From positions 1 through 43,539 of the forward strand of contig CAZAEB010000002.1 of the NCBI GenBank assembly GCA_964484095.1: a stretch of 43,539 bases of DNA, in the 5' to 3' direction. The position numbers were made by a program, and so were the translations under genes. A model generated the notes under the pieces. That model searched no databases and was not told where the DNA came from. It saw only the letters and a list, made by a program, of their open reading frames with translations. The stretch is from CAZAEB01 sp964484095 (GTDB lineage: Bacteria > Patescibacteriota > Microgenomatia > UBA12405 > BS750m-G30). Below are positions 6,865 to 14,979 of the stretch, piece by piece (the stretch's first letter is position 1; every line of letters starts with the position of its first letter).

Positions 6865-7512
6865 TTAAGATTCTAACTCCTTTCCTCCACTTGATATCCT
6901 TTCAAGTATAACACCACGTCTATTTAGGGTAGTTTCAATTTTCTCATTGACTTCGGTTACTGTTCCCTCGCCATTAATTATTTCCCAGCCCAACTCTTTA
7001 GCACACCAGGTGTAAGCCTCCCTTTTGGCTTCAAAGCGTTTTAAGGTGTCTGTTTCTGGCAAACGGTCACTGCGTCCTTTTATTCTTTGTTCTATTATTT
7101 GCTTGTCAGCAATATCGATAATTATTCCTAAAACATTTTCTGGAATGTGTTCTTTTAATGACAATCTTGCAGTTTCTTTTGCTTCTTTCGGAAAATCTTT
7201 TTTTTCCTTATCCCAGGTTAGTGAAAGGATATGAGCTACGTCTACCAAGACAAGTCGATCTACAACTCCGGTTACATTTTCACCCTGATGCTCTTTGATC
7301 ATTTTTTGCACTTCTCTCAACTGCTTTAGTTGCATTAGCGAAAAGTACCGGTTTCGACTTCCTTCCCTTTCGGCCCTACTGGCTAGTGGGGAGTTTGTTT
7401 GCCACCCGCCCCCTTTTATATATTTAGCTCCTAGTTTTTTTGACAGCCATTTAGCCTGAGTTGTTTTTCCTGCTCCGTCTATTCCTTCAATAACTATCAG
7501 AGGATAGGTCAT
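6865..7512 (-). CDS. tmk: Thymidylate kinase-like dNMP kinase
   Basis: The 215-residue protein begins VIEGIDGAGKTTQAKWL (P-loop at residues 9-18), characteristic of thymidylate kinase, which phosphorylates dTMP to dTDP. A DR motif (VVDRLVLVDVAH, ~100) corresponds to the DRY...S/Y nucleoside-binding motif but is clearly divergent. The lid region GRSDRLPETDTLKRF (~155-170) carries the expected Arg residues. Because the dTMP-binding segment differs from well-studied enzymes, a related deoxynucleoside monophosphate kinase cannot be excluded. It starts 18 nt downstream of rpoD on the same strand and 1 nt upstream of the CYTH gene, so it is probably co-transcribed with replication and transcription genes. 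Confidence 0.85.
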   Translation of the reverse strand: MTYPLIVIEGIDGAGKTTQAKWLSKKLGAKYIKGGGWQTNSPLASRAEREGSRNRYFSLMQLKQLREVQKMIKEHQGENVTGVVDRLVLVDVAHILSLTWDKEKKDFPKEAKETARLSLKEHIPENVLGIIIDIADKQIIEQRIKGRSDRLPETDTLKRFEAKREAYTWCAKELGWEIINGEGTVTEVNEKIETTLNRRGVILERISSGGKELES

Positions 7513-7530
7513 TTTTATTTTTTTTGAGTT

Positions 7531-8643
7531 TTACTCCAAATAGTCCTGCAGTTTTTTTCTTCTTGAAGGATGTCTTAGTTTACGAAGAGCTTTAGCTTCA
7601 ATCTGTCTTATTCTTTCTCTGGTAACACCAAAGACTTTTCCTACCTCTTCTAAGGTTTTTGGAGACTGGCTTTCCAACCCAAACCTTAAGGCGAGCACTT
7701 TTGCTTCTCTTTCATCCAAGGTGTGGAGAACATCATTCACCGATTCCTTAAGCAGTTCTTTTGAAGTTTCTTCGTAGGGTGAGGGAGAGGTAATGTCTTC
7801 GATAAAATCTCCCAAAAATGAATCCTCGTCATCTCCGACCGGGGCGGCCAAAGAGGTGGTGTCTTGAGAAATTCTGAAAATTTCGTTTATTTTTTCTTCG
7901 GGGAGCTCTACTCTTTTAGCAATTTCTTTGGTGACCGGATCTCTGCCCAGTTCTTGAGAAAGTTCTCTTGAGGCTTTGAAAACTCGGTTCATTGTTTCTA
8001 CCATGTGAACAGGTATTCTTATCGTTCTTGCCTGATCAGCAATTGCTCTAGTGATCGCTTGTCTTATCCACCAGGTAGCGTAGGTAGAAAATTTAAAACC
8101 TCTTCTCCAGTCAAATTTTTCTACAGCCCTCATTAATCCCTGATTTCCTTCTTGGATAAGATCTAAAAAAGTAAGTCCTCGACCGATGTATTTTTTAGCA
8201 ATAGAAACAACCAGTCTTAGGTTTGATTCGATAAGCACTGCTCGAGCGGAGGACGACCCTTTTTCTATTCTTTGGGCTAAAGAAACCTCTTGTTCTTTGG
8301 TAAGCAAATCAACCTTGCCGATTTCTCGAAGATACATTCTGACCGGATCGGTTAAAGCGTTGGAGGATAGAGCTGTCAGAGCGTTAAGGCCTTTACCACT
8401 TTCTGTTTCTGTCTCTTTTATCTCATCCAAGGAAATGCCCTCGAAAACGTCGATTCCTTTATCAAAAAGAGCCTCGTAAAGTTTATCAAGTTCTTTTATA
8501 TGATTTTGAGGGTTAGGTATCTTTTTAAGAACTAGTTCCTGGGTTAGAAAACCTTGTTTTTTACCCAAGGCAATAATAGACCTTTTAATCTGGTTAAAAT
8601 TGGTGGACCGGATGGTTATACTAGGCACGACTGATTTTATCAC
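7531..8643 (-). CDS. rpoD: Primary sigma factor of RNA polymerase (sigma-70/SigA)
   Basis: The 370-residue sigma factor has the conserved regions in order. Region 1.2 is DPVRMYLREIGKVDLL (~97-112). Regions 2.1-2.4 run from NLRLVVSIAKKYIGRGL through DLIQEGNQGLMRAVEKFD to FSTYATWWIRQAITRAI. Region 3.0 is IRIPVHMVETMNRV, and region 4.2 is TLEEVGKVFGVTRERIRQIE. It directs RNA polymerase to housekeeping promoters. The His and Glu of the VHMVET segment match the residues that read the TGn of extended -10 promoters in E. coli sigma-70, consistent with the many TGn-TAnnnT elements here. The N-terminus is short, without a long acidic region 1.1. The start codon overlaps the dnaG stop (ATGA), giving the classical dnaG-rpoD order. 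Confidence 0.97.
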   Translation of the reverse strand: MIKSVVPSITIRSTNFNQIKRSIIALGKKQGFLTQELVLKKIPNPQNHIKELDKLYEALFDKGIDVFEGISLDEIKETETESGKGLNALTALSSNALTDPVRMYLREIGKVDLLTKEQEVSLAQRIEKGSSSARAVLIESNLRLVVSIAKKYIGRGLTFLDLIQEGNQGLMRAVEKFDWRRGFKFSTYATWWIRQAITRAIADQARTIRIPVHMVETMNRVFKASRELSQELGRDPVTKEIAKRVELPEEKINEIFRISQDTTSLAAPVGDDEDSFLGDFIEDITSPSPYEETSKELLKESVNDVLHTLDEREAKVLALRFGLESQSPKTLEEVGKVFGVTRERIRQIEAKALRKLRHPSRRKKLQDYLE

Positions 8644-10421
8644 TCATCCCGGGAAAGTTCAACTAATTTTCGACTCCTTAAAGCAAATTTCTTTTCCAGT
8701 TTTTCGATAATTTTTTGGTTTTTTTGTTTTTCTGCTTTGGTAATTTCCAAAAAAAGCTGATTTAATTCTTCTTTGATAGCGGTTTTATTAATTTCTAATA
8801 TGACCTCCTTTATTTCTTTTTCCGGCTCCTCTCCTTGTTTTTGGGTAAGAAAGATTTCTTCGAATTTTGGTTTTAGTTCGTCAGGTAGTAGATTTAAAAA
8901 CTTTCCTGGATCAAATTTGCTTTTTTTAGAAAACTTTCTGGCAATTGAAAATATTCTTTTCCAGCGATGACTTTTAAAAAGCTTTTTGTTTTCCAGGCTT
9001 AGATATTTTTTAGGATTAGCAACAGAAAAAATTAACCCAAGAAGATAGGTTTCTAAAACCTCTCTTCTGGAGTCGGTAACTTGACTGGTTATAGGTGAAG
9101 CAGTGGGCGGGGTAATAAATTGTTTTTGATAGATTTTTTCTGCTTCAATAAGTACCGACTCAGTATCGACTTTTAATATTTTGGCCAGTTTTCTTAAATA
9201 ATGAGACTTAACCACCTCATTTTCGATTCCGGTTAGAAAAGGCAGAGCCTCGGCGAGGATTTTTTTCTTGCCCTCAATAGTTTTTAAGTTATGTTTTTTG
9301 GTCGTTGCCTTGATGACAAAGTCCCAAACGGGAATGGCTTTTTCCATCACCTTTTTTAAATACAGAGGGTTTTTCTGGGCCGCCTCGTCAGGGTCTTTGA
9401 ATTTTTCTTTAAGGTCGATGGCGGTGATTTGTAAGCCCTCCTTTTCTGCCAGCTGAATACTGCGAAGAGAGGCGTTACTGCCGGCAAAGTCTTCATCCAA
9501 AGCCAGAATTAGTTTATCGGAAAATCTTTTAATAAGTTTGGTCTGGTCTTCGGTGAAGGCGGTTCCTTTTATGGCAACAACGTTTTTTATCCCAATTTGC
9601 CAGCAGGATATCAGATCAAGTTCACCTTCAACAACAACTGCTTCATTTTTTTTCTTAATATGGTCTTTTGAGAGCCAGAAGCCGTAAAGATTAGAGGCTT
9701 TATGGTAAGCGGCTGTTTCCGGGGTGTTTATATATTTTCCGGTTTGGTTTTCGTTTTTCAGTAACCCTGGGATAATTCTTCCCGAAAAACCGATGATATT
9801 TTCCCGATGATCACGGAGAGGAAAGATAAGCCTACCTCTGAATCGGTCAATGGTTTTTCCTAGAGTGTAGCTGGAGGCGATTGCCAGGCCAGACTGGATA
9901 ACCTCGCTGGGAGAAAACCCCTTTTTCCCAACAAGGTAGTTGGCCAAGGCATTAGGGTTTAAGGGAGAAAATCCAATTTGAAAAGTTTCAATTGATTTGG
10001 TGGTTATTCCTCGGCCAACAATATATTCAAGAGCTTTTTTGCCTAAAGGATGTTTGGTCAATATGAAGTTATAGAGCCTGGCGGTTTCTTGATTTACCTG
10101 GTATATTTTTCTTTTTATTAGTTCGTTTCCAGAAGGTCTAGTGCGTTTCAGTGTGATTCCAACTCTTTTGGCTAAAAATTCTAAAGCCTCGACAAAATCC
10201 ATTCTTTCGTAGAGTTGTAAAAACTTAATTACATCCCCGGACTCGCCGCAACCAAAACACTTAAAGATCTGCAGTTGAGGAGAGACCATAAAAGAAGGGG
10301 TTTTTTCCCCATGGAAAGGACAGTTTGCCTTATAATTTCTGCCAGCTTTTTTAAGAGTTATATACTCAGAAATAAGCTCGACAATGTCAATCTTACCTTT
10401 TATTTCTTCTATCTGATCCAT
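8640..10421 (-). CDS. dnaG: DNA primase
   Basis: The 593-residue enzyme makes RNA primers at the replication fork. The N-terminal CHC2 zinc finger has ligands Cys34, His37, Cys55 and Cys58 (NCPFHGEKTPSF ... FKCFGCGESGD). The central RNA polymerase domain includes FRGRLIFPLRD and IIGFSGR. The Toprim acidic residues are in VVEGELD (~265) and ALDEDFAGS. A divergent C-terminal helical domain, probably for helicase binding, follows. Length matches the family. The start ATG at 10421 is preceded by the extended -10 TGGTAAAAT ending 5 nt upstream, which predicts a leaderless message and makes dnaG the first gene of the dnaG-rpoD-tmk-CYTH operon. Confidence 0.97.
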   Translation of the reverse strand: MDQIEEIKGKIDIVELISEYITLKKAGRNYKANCPFHGEKTPSFMVSPQLQIFKCFGCGESGDVIKFLQLYERMDFVEALEFLAKRVGITLKRTRPSGNELIKRKIYQVNQETARLYNFILTKHPLGKKALEYIVGRGITTKSIETFQIGFSPLNPNALANYLVGKKGFSPSEVIQSGLAIASSYTLGKTIDRFRGRLIFPLRDHRENIIGFSGRIIPGLLKNENQTGKYINTPETAAYHKASNLYGFWLSKDHIKKKNEAVVVEGELDLISCWQIGIKNVVAIKGTAFTEDQTKLIKRFSDKLILALDEDFAGSNASLRSIQLAEKEGLQITAIDLKEKFKDPDEAAQKNPLYLKKVMEKAIPVWDFVIKATTKKHNLKTIEGKKKILAEALPFLTGIENEVVKSHYLRKLAKILKVDTESVLIEAEKIYQKQFITPPTASPITSQVTDSRREVLETYLLGLIFSVANPKKYLSLENKKLFKSHRWKRIFSIARKFSKKSKFDPGKFLNLLPDELKPKFEEIFLTQKQGEEPEKEIKEVILEINKTAIKEELNQLFLEITKAEKQKNQKIIEKLEKKFALRSRKLVELSRDE

Positions 10422-10426
10422 ATCTT

Positions 10427-10435
10427 ATTTTACCA
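10427..10435 (-). promoter_or_regulatory. Extended -10 promoter of the dnaG operon (leaderless)
   Basis: TGGTAAAAT on the minus strand, 5 nt before the dnaG ATG. The predicted +1 falls within 1-2 nt of the start codon. The same nine bases, with the same gap, occur before the HAD gene at 11130. Confidence 0.5.
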
Positions 10436-10515
10436 TTACTGACAATCCAGTCTCTGTTTATTATTAGGGGAGTTGAATGTCGTTCGGTTCGTTTTGTCTA
10501 AGTGATGGCTATTTA

Positions 10516-11130
10516 TTAAATTAAATTACGAACTTGATTTAGATTTGTAATGGTGGGAGCCAGGGGATGTTTAGCAAAATCTTTTCTGTTGATCCAGACT
10601 GCCTTTGTTTGAGTTTTTTTAACCAATGTTTTTATTACCTCCCAGTCATCATCAACGATTATTGATTTGGAGGGCAGTAACTTTAGCACTTTAAGAGATT
10701 GTTTTTTTCTGAAGACAAAGATTATTTTTTTGTTAAAATAGTCTTTTATTTCAGAAAGGGTTATTTTGGCTGTTTGAAATTTTTTACCGCCTTCCGAAAA
10801 TATTCCCAAATTTGCCTTTTTGGACAGAAAGCCCAGGGCGGTTTTTATTTCCGGATAAAGAGATTTTTTATATAACTCGCTTTTTTTGAAAAATATATCG
10901 TTTAATATTTCTTTTTCTACTCTAAAATATTGACTTAACTGCTTGATATAACTGCTAGGTCTAAAGTCGTGGGGATGGCTTAAGTTTTTTATATATCTGT
11001 TTTCAGCGTCGGCAAGCAGTTTTTTATTTATTCCAATAGTAGAAATTAAGGCGGCGGACGTTTGTTTTTTAAGTTTGTTTGTGTCTATTAAAGTATGGTC
11101 AATGTCAAAAAGGATGATTGGCTTATTCAT
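10516..11130 (-). CDS. HAD-superfamily hydrolase (phosphatase-like)
   Basis: A ~204-residue HAD protein. Motif I is FDIDHTLIDT (nucleophile Asp at the first D of DxDxT). A helical cap follows (~20-90). A motif II-like Ser lies in LGIFSEGG, a Lys in the TAKITLSEIK region, and motif IV is the acidic SIIVDDDWEVI. These features fit a C1-capped phosphoglycolate phosphatase-like or nucleotidase-like enzyme; the substrate cannot be predicted. A TTG codon 15 nt upstream is in frame, but it lies inside the TGGTAAAAT promoter element. I therefore place the start at the ATG (11130), 5 nt after that -10. It stands alone between the dnaG operon and uppP, on the same strand. Confidence 0.85.
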   Translation of the reverse strand: MNKPIILFDIDHTLIDTNKLKKQTSAALISTIGINKKLLADAENRYIKNLSHPHDFRPSSYIKQLSQYFRVEKEILNDIFFKKSELYKKSLYPEIKTALGFLSKKANLGIFSEGGKKFQTAKITLSEIKDYFNKKIIFVFRKKQSLKVLKLLPSKSIIVDDDWEVIKTLVKKTQTKAVWINRKDFAKHPLAPTITNLNQVRNLI

Positions 11131-11135
11131 ATGAT

Positions 11136-11144
11136 ATTTTACCA
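11136..11144 (-). promoter_or_regulatory. Extended -10 promoter of the HAD gene (decides its start)
   Basis: TGGTAAAAT on the minus strand, 5 nt from ATG 11130. The alternative upstream TTG start would fall within the promoter itself. Confidence 0.5.
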
Positions 11145-11168
11145 AAACTTTTTTTTGTTAAACAAAAT

Positions 11169-11960
11169 TTAGACCAGTATAAAAAGAATTGTCAGTACTC
11201 CAAATCCAATTACAAATATTCCAAAATTAATCTTTTGGGCTAGCTTTAAAAGAAGATGAATAGTGGCAAGTCCAAATATAAAAGAAGAGAACAGTGCCAG
11301 GCCGTTGCCGGTGCTGATCGTAAAGTCTTTGCCGTTTAAGATAATATTGCCGGCAAGAACAACAGGTAAACTCATAAGAAAGCTTAATTTAAGAGCAGTT
11401 TTTTTATCAAACTTTTTAAAAAGTAGCGCGGAAACAGTTGTTCCTGACCTAGAAAGGCCGGGAAAAGAAGCTAGGCCTTGAACTATTCCCAACACCACTC
11501 CATCAATGGTTTTTAAATCTTTAATTTTTCTTTTTCCCGAATTTTTTGTTTTTAGCTGTAAACTTCCGGTAATAATCAGAAGAACTCCAATTGCGCCAGA
11601 GATTATTTTTCCCATCGTTTCTAAATTTATAGGAGTATCCTCAAGTAGTTTTAAAAACAGACCGCCAAGAATTCCGGAAATTATTGTTGATATGATCAGA
11701 AAAAATAAAAGACTTTTTGTTTCCTTGCTGGCTTTATTAAAGTTTAAAACTGATCTTGAAAGATTTATCACATCTTTTCTAAAGTAAACAAGAGCGGCAA
11801 AAAAAGTTCCCAGATGTAAAAAAAGAACTTGCTTGATTATTTCCGGCAGAGGTTGGCTGGAGTTTAGGATATTTATTTTTATCAAAACTAATATTCCTTC
11901 CGAACTTACCGGAAGCCATTCAATAATACCTTGAACTGCTCCTAAAATTATTTGTTCCAT
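11169..11960 (-). CDS. uppP: Undecaprenyl-diphosphatase (BacA/UppP)
   Basis: This 263-residue polytopic membrane protein recycles the lipid carrier undecaprenyl-PP to undecaprenyl-P for cell wall and surface glycan synthesis. Both signature regions are present: VQGIIEWLPVSSEGIL (~8-23, equivalent to EGLTEFLPISSTGH; the usual TGH is EGI here) and SFPGLSRSGTTVSALL (~165-180, the PGxSRSG motif with catalytic Arg/Ser). About seven hydrophobic helices follow the family pattern. It is 23 nt downstream of a small hypothetical gene and probably belongs to that operon. An isoprenoid-lipid function connects it loosely to the mevalonate-entry genes at 36.3 kb. Confidence 0.92.
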   Translation of the reverse strand: MEQIILGAVQGIIEWLPVSSEGILVLIKINILNSSQPLPEIIKQVLFLHLGTFFAALVYFRKDVINLSRSVLNFNKASKETKSLLFFLIISTIISGILGGLFLKLLEDTPINLETMGKIISGAIGVLLIITGSLQLKTKNSGKRKIKDLKTIDGVVLGIVQGLASFPGLSRSGTTVSALLFKKFDKKTALKLSFLMSLPVVLAGNIILNGKDFTISTGNGLALFSSFIFGLATIHLLLKLAQKINFGIFVIGFGVLTILFILV

Positions 11961-11983
11961 AATGTTATTAGGGGAATGCCCGT

Positions 11984-12229
11984 TTATTTATATAATTTTC
12001 TTTTCCAGCAGGAAATAATTATCCAGGAGTCGGCGTCTTTTCTTTTAGCAGTGATGCCAACTTCGTAGCTTTTCAATGTTTTTATGTAATTTTTGCAGTC
12101 GGGAATAGAGGAATCTTCCGATCGTTGGTATTTTTCAAAAGCTCCTTTTAAATCTCCCTTGGATAGATTATGGAGTTTTGCTTTAGCAAGAACCCTGTTG
12201 GTTAAAATTGCTTTGGAAAAACTTGGCAT
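11984..12229 (-). CDS. Small hypothetical protein, possibly DUF4258-like
   Basis: An 81-residue basic, soluble protein. The second half (SYEVGITAKRKDADSWIII followed by SCWKRK) has the strand-turn-strand look of small RelE/DUF4258-type proteins that end in a Trp-containing strand. The resemblance is weak and I assign no function. Its start overlaps the stop of the secreted protein gene by one base (TAATG), indicating translational coupling. It is followed 23 nt later by uppP. No separate promoter is apparent. Confidence 0.6.
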   Translation of the reverse strand: MPSFSKAILTNRVLAKAKLHNLSKGDLKGAFEKYQRSEDSSIPDCKNYIKTLKSYEVGITAKRKDADSWIIISCWKRKLYK

Positions 12230-12918
12230 TACAAAGCGATTCTAACATTTCCGGTTGATTTTTTCCGAAATAGTTTGATTAGCCATCCAAACATACTGGG
12301 AGTATCTTCTTCTTGGTCTATTTGATTCTCAAGAGCGGTGTTTTGTTCAATTAAGGCCTCAACAGTTTCCTGAACTTGGGTTTCTTCTGCCTTATTGACA
12401 ACTTCTGTTTTTAGTTCTTTTAGTTTTTTCACTCTCAGCTGGTTTTGAATCAGCTCTTGTTTGAGGTTGCCAACTGCTTTTAAATCCGGACCAATAAGCT
12501 TTTTTAAAAGTCCCGATCTAGAGGCCATCTTAATCGTTTGGGTCTGGATTTTTTCCTGGGCTTGGTTTTGCAGTCTAGCAATTTCCCTAATCTCTTGACC
12601 TATTCCTCCTTGCCTATCTTCAGAAGCTAAAAGCTCTTTTACTTTCTGAGAAACAATACTCATTTTTTCCTGGGCATTGGTAGATAGTGTTTGTATTTTT
12701 GGTTGACCCTTAGCCTGGCCTTGAGAAGTGGTCTCTCCGTCATCGTTTTCATTAGAAATAACAGACGTGTTTGTTTCTTCAACTTGAACATTTAATTCAC
12801 TGCTTTCGCCGGCATTCTGTGTTTTTACTTTCTTGATTAGCTGTGTGTTTTGAGCGAAAATTGGAGAGGCGGTGAGTAATAATATGCCAAAAGCTAAAAT
12901 CAAAGATAATTTTTTCAT
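12229..12918 (-). CDS. Hypothetical secreted coiled-coil protein
   Basis: A 229-residue protein with a clear signal peptide (MKKLSLILAFGILLLTASPIFAQ, cleavage after ~AQ/23). A low-complexity Thr/Asn/Gln region follows to ~75. Long helical, probably coiled-coil, segments come next (~75-205), rich in Gln, Glu and Lys. A short hydrophobic patch with a basic end closes the protein (MFGWLIKLFRKK). No catalytic motif is recognised; it may be a wall- or membrane-associated structural protein. Unlike the leaderless genes here, it has a conventional start: -10 TAAAAT at 12940-12945, a ~20-nt leader and the Shine-Dalgarno AAAAGGGG 5 nt before ATG. First gene of the unit containing the 81-residue protein and uppP. 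Confidence 0.75.
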   Translation of the reverse strand: MKKLSLILAFGILLLTASPIFAQNTQLIKKVKTQNAGESSELNVQVEETNTSVISNENDDGETTSQGQAKGQPKIQTLSTNAQEKMSIVSQKVKELLASEDRQGGIGQEIREIARLQNQAQEKIQTQTIKMASRSGLLKKLIGPDLKAVGNLKQELIQNQLRVKKLKELKTEVVNKAEETQVQETVEALIEQNTALENQIDQEEDTPSMFGWLIKLFRKKSTGNVRIAL

Positions 12919-12978
12919 TTTTTCCCCTTTTAAACTTATATTTTAACCAGTATATCATGAGACTGTTATGTAAATTTT

Positions 12979-12987
12979 TGGTAATAT
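12979..12987 (+). promoter_or_regulatory. Extended -10 promoter of the HIT-helicase operon (leaderless)
   Basis: TGGTAATAT ending 6 nt before the ATG at 12994. The predicted +1 is the start codon itself, and no Shine-Dalgarno is present upstream. Confidence 0.5.
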
Positions 12988-12993
12988 ACAAAT

Positions 12994-13431
12994 ATGGATT
13001 GTCCCTTTTGTATTATCGATAAAAAACAAACAGAAATTATTAAAGATGGTAAATATTTTTATGTTACTTTAAGCAACCCTCGTCTAGTTCCCGGCCATCT
13101 TTTGATTATCCCCAAAAGACACATCGAGAAAATTTCCGAATTGACCAAAAAAGAGAGGGAGGAGCTTTTTGAACTGATAATTGAGTTTCAGGAAAAAATT
13201 CTTAAAAAATTTTCTTCCGGCTGTGATTTAAAACAACATTATCGACCGTTTATTAAGCAAAGTTGGGTTAAAGTGAGTCATTTACATTTTCATTTACAGC
13301 CTCGAGAATTCAAGGATGAACTTTATGAAAAATGTCAGCGGTTTGAAACAGAAAAAGGGATTTTTAAAATGCTGACCAGTAAGGAAAGAAAAAAATTTGT
13401 TAAATTGTTTGGTTGTGCGAAAGAGAAGTGA
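12994..13431 (+). CDS. HIT-family nucleotide hydrolase/transferase
   Basis: The 145-residue protein has the histidine triad SHLHFHLQ (His96, His98, His100; HxHxHxx). The N-terminal CPFC (Cys3, Cys6) forms half of the zinc site common in bacterial HIT proteins. PRLVPGHLLIIPKRHI is the conserved nucleotide-binding strand. Family members split AMP from dinucleotides or phosphoramidates. The substrate is unknown, and a second CxxC is not obvious. It has a leaderless-type promoter. It is followed three bases after its TGA by a helicase reading frame in the same frame. The family-complete length here and a TTG start there argue for two proteins rather than one. Confidence 0.9.
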   Translation: MDCPFCIIDKKQTEIIKDGKYFYVTLSNPRLVPGHLLIIPKRHIEKISELTKKEREELFELIIEFQEKILKKFSSGCDLKQHYRPFIKQSWVKVSHLHFHLQPREFKDELYEKCQRFETEKGIFKMLTSKERKKFVKLFGCAKEK

Positions 13432-13434
13432 AAA

Positions 13435-14607
13435 TTGTTTAATATCAACAAACTTTCTCATGATCAAAGTCTGGCCTTAGACGGGTTGGTGGAGTGGTAC
13501 AAAAAAAGAGGAGACTCTCCATTTATCACTCTGGGAGGATTTGCGGGAACCGGTAAAACTACTTTGATTTCTGTTTTTCGAAAAAAGCTGGATAAAAGAG
13601 ATAAAAAGCTTAGAGTCGCCTTTGTTAGTTTTACCGGCAAAGCTTCCAGGGTGCTCCGCTCAAAACTGGTTGAAACAAAATCTTTGCATCTTCAAGACTC
13701 GGTAAGCACGATCCATTCCCTTATATACTCTCCAATTGTTAATGAAAGGGAAGAGATTATCGGTTGGGAGAAACGAGAAGAAATAAAGTATGACCTTATC
13801 ATTATTGATGAGGCCTCGATGGTGGACGGGTCAATTTGGGCAGATCTTTGCTCTTATCGAATTCCAATTATTGCAGTTGGTGATCACGGTCAACTGCCGC
13901 CGATAAGAGAAGAATTTAACCTAATGGAAAAACCGATTTTAAAACTGGAGCAAATTCACAGACAAGCTAAAAATAATCCAATAATTAAGCTTTCTATTTT
14001 GGCTCGGGAAAAAGGAGAAATACCGAAAGGGGATTATGAGCGAGGGGTGAGAAAAATTAGCAGGAGCGATCCGCAGTCTCAAGATTTAATTAATGACCTT
14101 TTGGGCAATCACAACAAAGAGACTTTGATTTTATGCGGCTATAATTCAACAAGAGTTAGGTTAAATAGACATATAAGAACTGCTTTGGGCTTTGAACTTG
14201 AGGAGCCGCAGATTGGTGACAGGGTGATCTGCCTACGAAACAATCATGCTAAAGAAATATGCAACGGAATGTTGGGAACTGTTCAGTCGGTTATTGGCGG
14301 CAACAAAGACTGGTTTTCAATGGAGGTTGAGATGGATGGAGAAAAAAATCCATACAGTGGCCTGGTTGCCTCCACTCAATTTAACGCCTCATCGCCGCTA
14401 AACTTTACCAAAAAAAGGTCGGGGACCTTAAAAACCGATCTTTTTGATTTTGGCTATGCCCTAACTGTTCACAAAGCCCAGGGCAGTCAGGCCAAAAGGG
14501 TAATTCTTTTTGAGGAAAGATTTAAACAGATGGATGAGAGAATGTGGAGACGATGGCTTTATACTGCTGTTACCAGGGCAGAGGAGGAGCTTTTTATTAT
14601 TGGCTGA
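13435..14607 (+). CDS. SF1 DNA helicase (RecD/Dda-like)
   Basis: A 390-residue helicase of the UvrD/RecD superfamily. Walker A is GGFAGTGKTT (34-43), motif II is IIIDEASMVD (~122-131, Asp125-Glu126), motif III is AVGDHGQLPPI (~150), and motif VI/UvrD_C_2 is ALTVHKAQGSQAK with YTAVTRAEEELFI at the end. This compact Dda/RecD2-like layout fits an ATP-driven 5'-3' helicase acting in replication restart or repair. The start appears to be TTG (13435), 3 nt after the HIT stop and in the same frame, with only a weak AGAAG upstream. An alternative is that it depends on re-initiation after HIT translation. It lacks the long N-terminal domain of RecD2. Confidence 0.9.
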   Translation: MFNINKLSHDQSLALDGLVEWYKKRGDSPFITLGGFAGTGKTTLISVFRKKLDKRDKKLRVAFVSFTGKASRVLRSKLVETKSLHLQDSVSTIHSLIYSPIVNEREEIIGWEKREEIKYDLIIIDEASMVDGSIWADLCSYRIPIIAVGDHGQLPPIREEFNLMEKPILKLEQIHRQAKNNPIIKLSILAREKGEIPKGDYERGVRKISRSDPQSQDLINDLLGNHNKETLILCGYNSTRVRLNRHIRTALGFELEEPQIGDRVICLRNNHAKEICNGMLGTVQSVIGGNKDWFSMEVEMDGEKNPYSGLVASTQFNASSPLNFTKKRSGTLKTDLFDFGYALTVHKAQGSQAKRVILFEERFKQMDERMWRRWLYTAVTRAEEELFIIG

Positions 14608-14608
14608 T

Positions 14609-14637
14609 TTGACAGTTAATTTTGGGTTCTATATCAT
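14609..14637 (+). promoter_or_regulatory. Sigma-70 promoter of the holin-like gene (leaderless)
   Basis: TTGACA (14609-14614), 17-nt spacer, TATCAT (14632-14637), then 6 nt to the ATG at 14644. This is a consensus-quality -35 with perfect spacing, so +1 is predicted at the start codon. Confidence 0.6.
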
Positions 14638-14643
14638 AAAAAT

Positions 14644-14973
14644 ATGATCGCAAAACTACTAATAAACGTAATCGCTTTTTATGTCGTTTCTTATCTTATC
14701 CCAGGGGTGAGAATTGCCAACTGGCAGGCGCTTTTGGTTCTGGCGGTGGTTTGGGGAGTACTGGCGGCAATTATCAGACCGATTTTAGTAATACTCACCT
14801 TGCCAATTAATGTTGTTACCTTAGGTCTTTTTGTTTTTGTAATAAACGCCGGGCTACTACTTCTGGCGGCAAAGGCAATTGAAGGGTTTGAGATTGCTGA
14901 CTTTACCACTGCCCTGATTGCGGCAGTACTACTAGCAATTTTGAATATGTTTCTCTCAAAGCTGAGTAAGTAA
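14644..14973 (+). CDS. Phage holin superfamily IV (DUF360-like) small membrane protein
   Basis: The 109-residue protein consists almost wholly of four transmembrane helices (~3-20, 28-50, 57-78, 86-104). The family pattern is present: FYVVSYLIPGVRI, the NWQALLVLAVVWGVL helix, IIRPILVILTLPINVVTLGLF and the ILNMFLSKL tail. This 4-TM family (PF04020 type) is widespread in bacterial chromosomes, and most members are not phage holins. Their function in the membrane is unknown. Nothing around it is phage-like. It is a monocistronic gene with a strong promoter. Its 3' end is 6 nt from the convergent hypothetical gene. Confidence 0.85.
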   Translation: MIAKLLINVIAFYVVSYLIPGVRIANWQALLVLAVVWGVLAAIIRPILVILTLPINVVTLGLFVFVINAGLLLLAAKAIEGFEIADFTTALIAAVLLAILNMFLSKLSK

Positions 14974-14979
14974 TTTTTA

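Noticed and set aside
12797..12991. 64-codon minus-strand frame overlapping the secreted protein gene start
   Set aside because: It lies in another frame across the promoter, Shine-Dalgarno and signal peptide of the recognised gene and has no features of its own.
12994..14607. HIT protein and helicase in the same frame, separated by one TGA: possible recoded stop or fusion protein
   Set aside because: The HIT domain is complete at 145 residues. TGA also ends dnaG at the ATGA overlap with rpoD, so it is a normal stop in this genome. I treat them as two genes, with the helicase starting at TTG.
14644..14973. Prophage (holin-like gene)
   Set aside because: The 4-TM family is widespread in chromosomes; no other phage gene, integration site or lysis module lies nearby.
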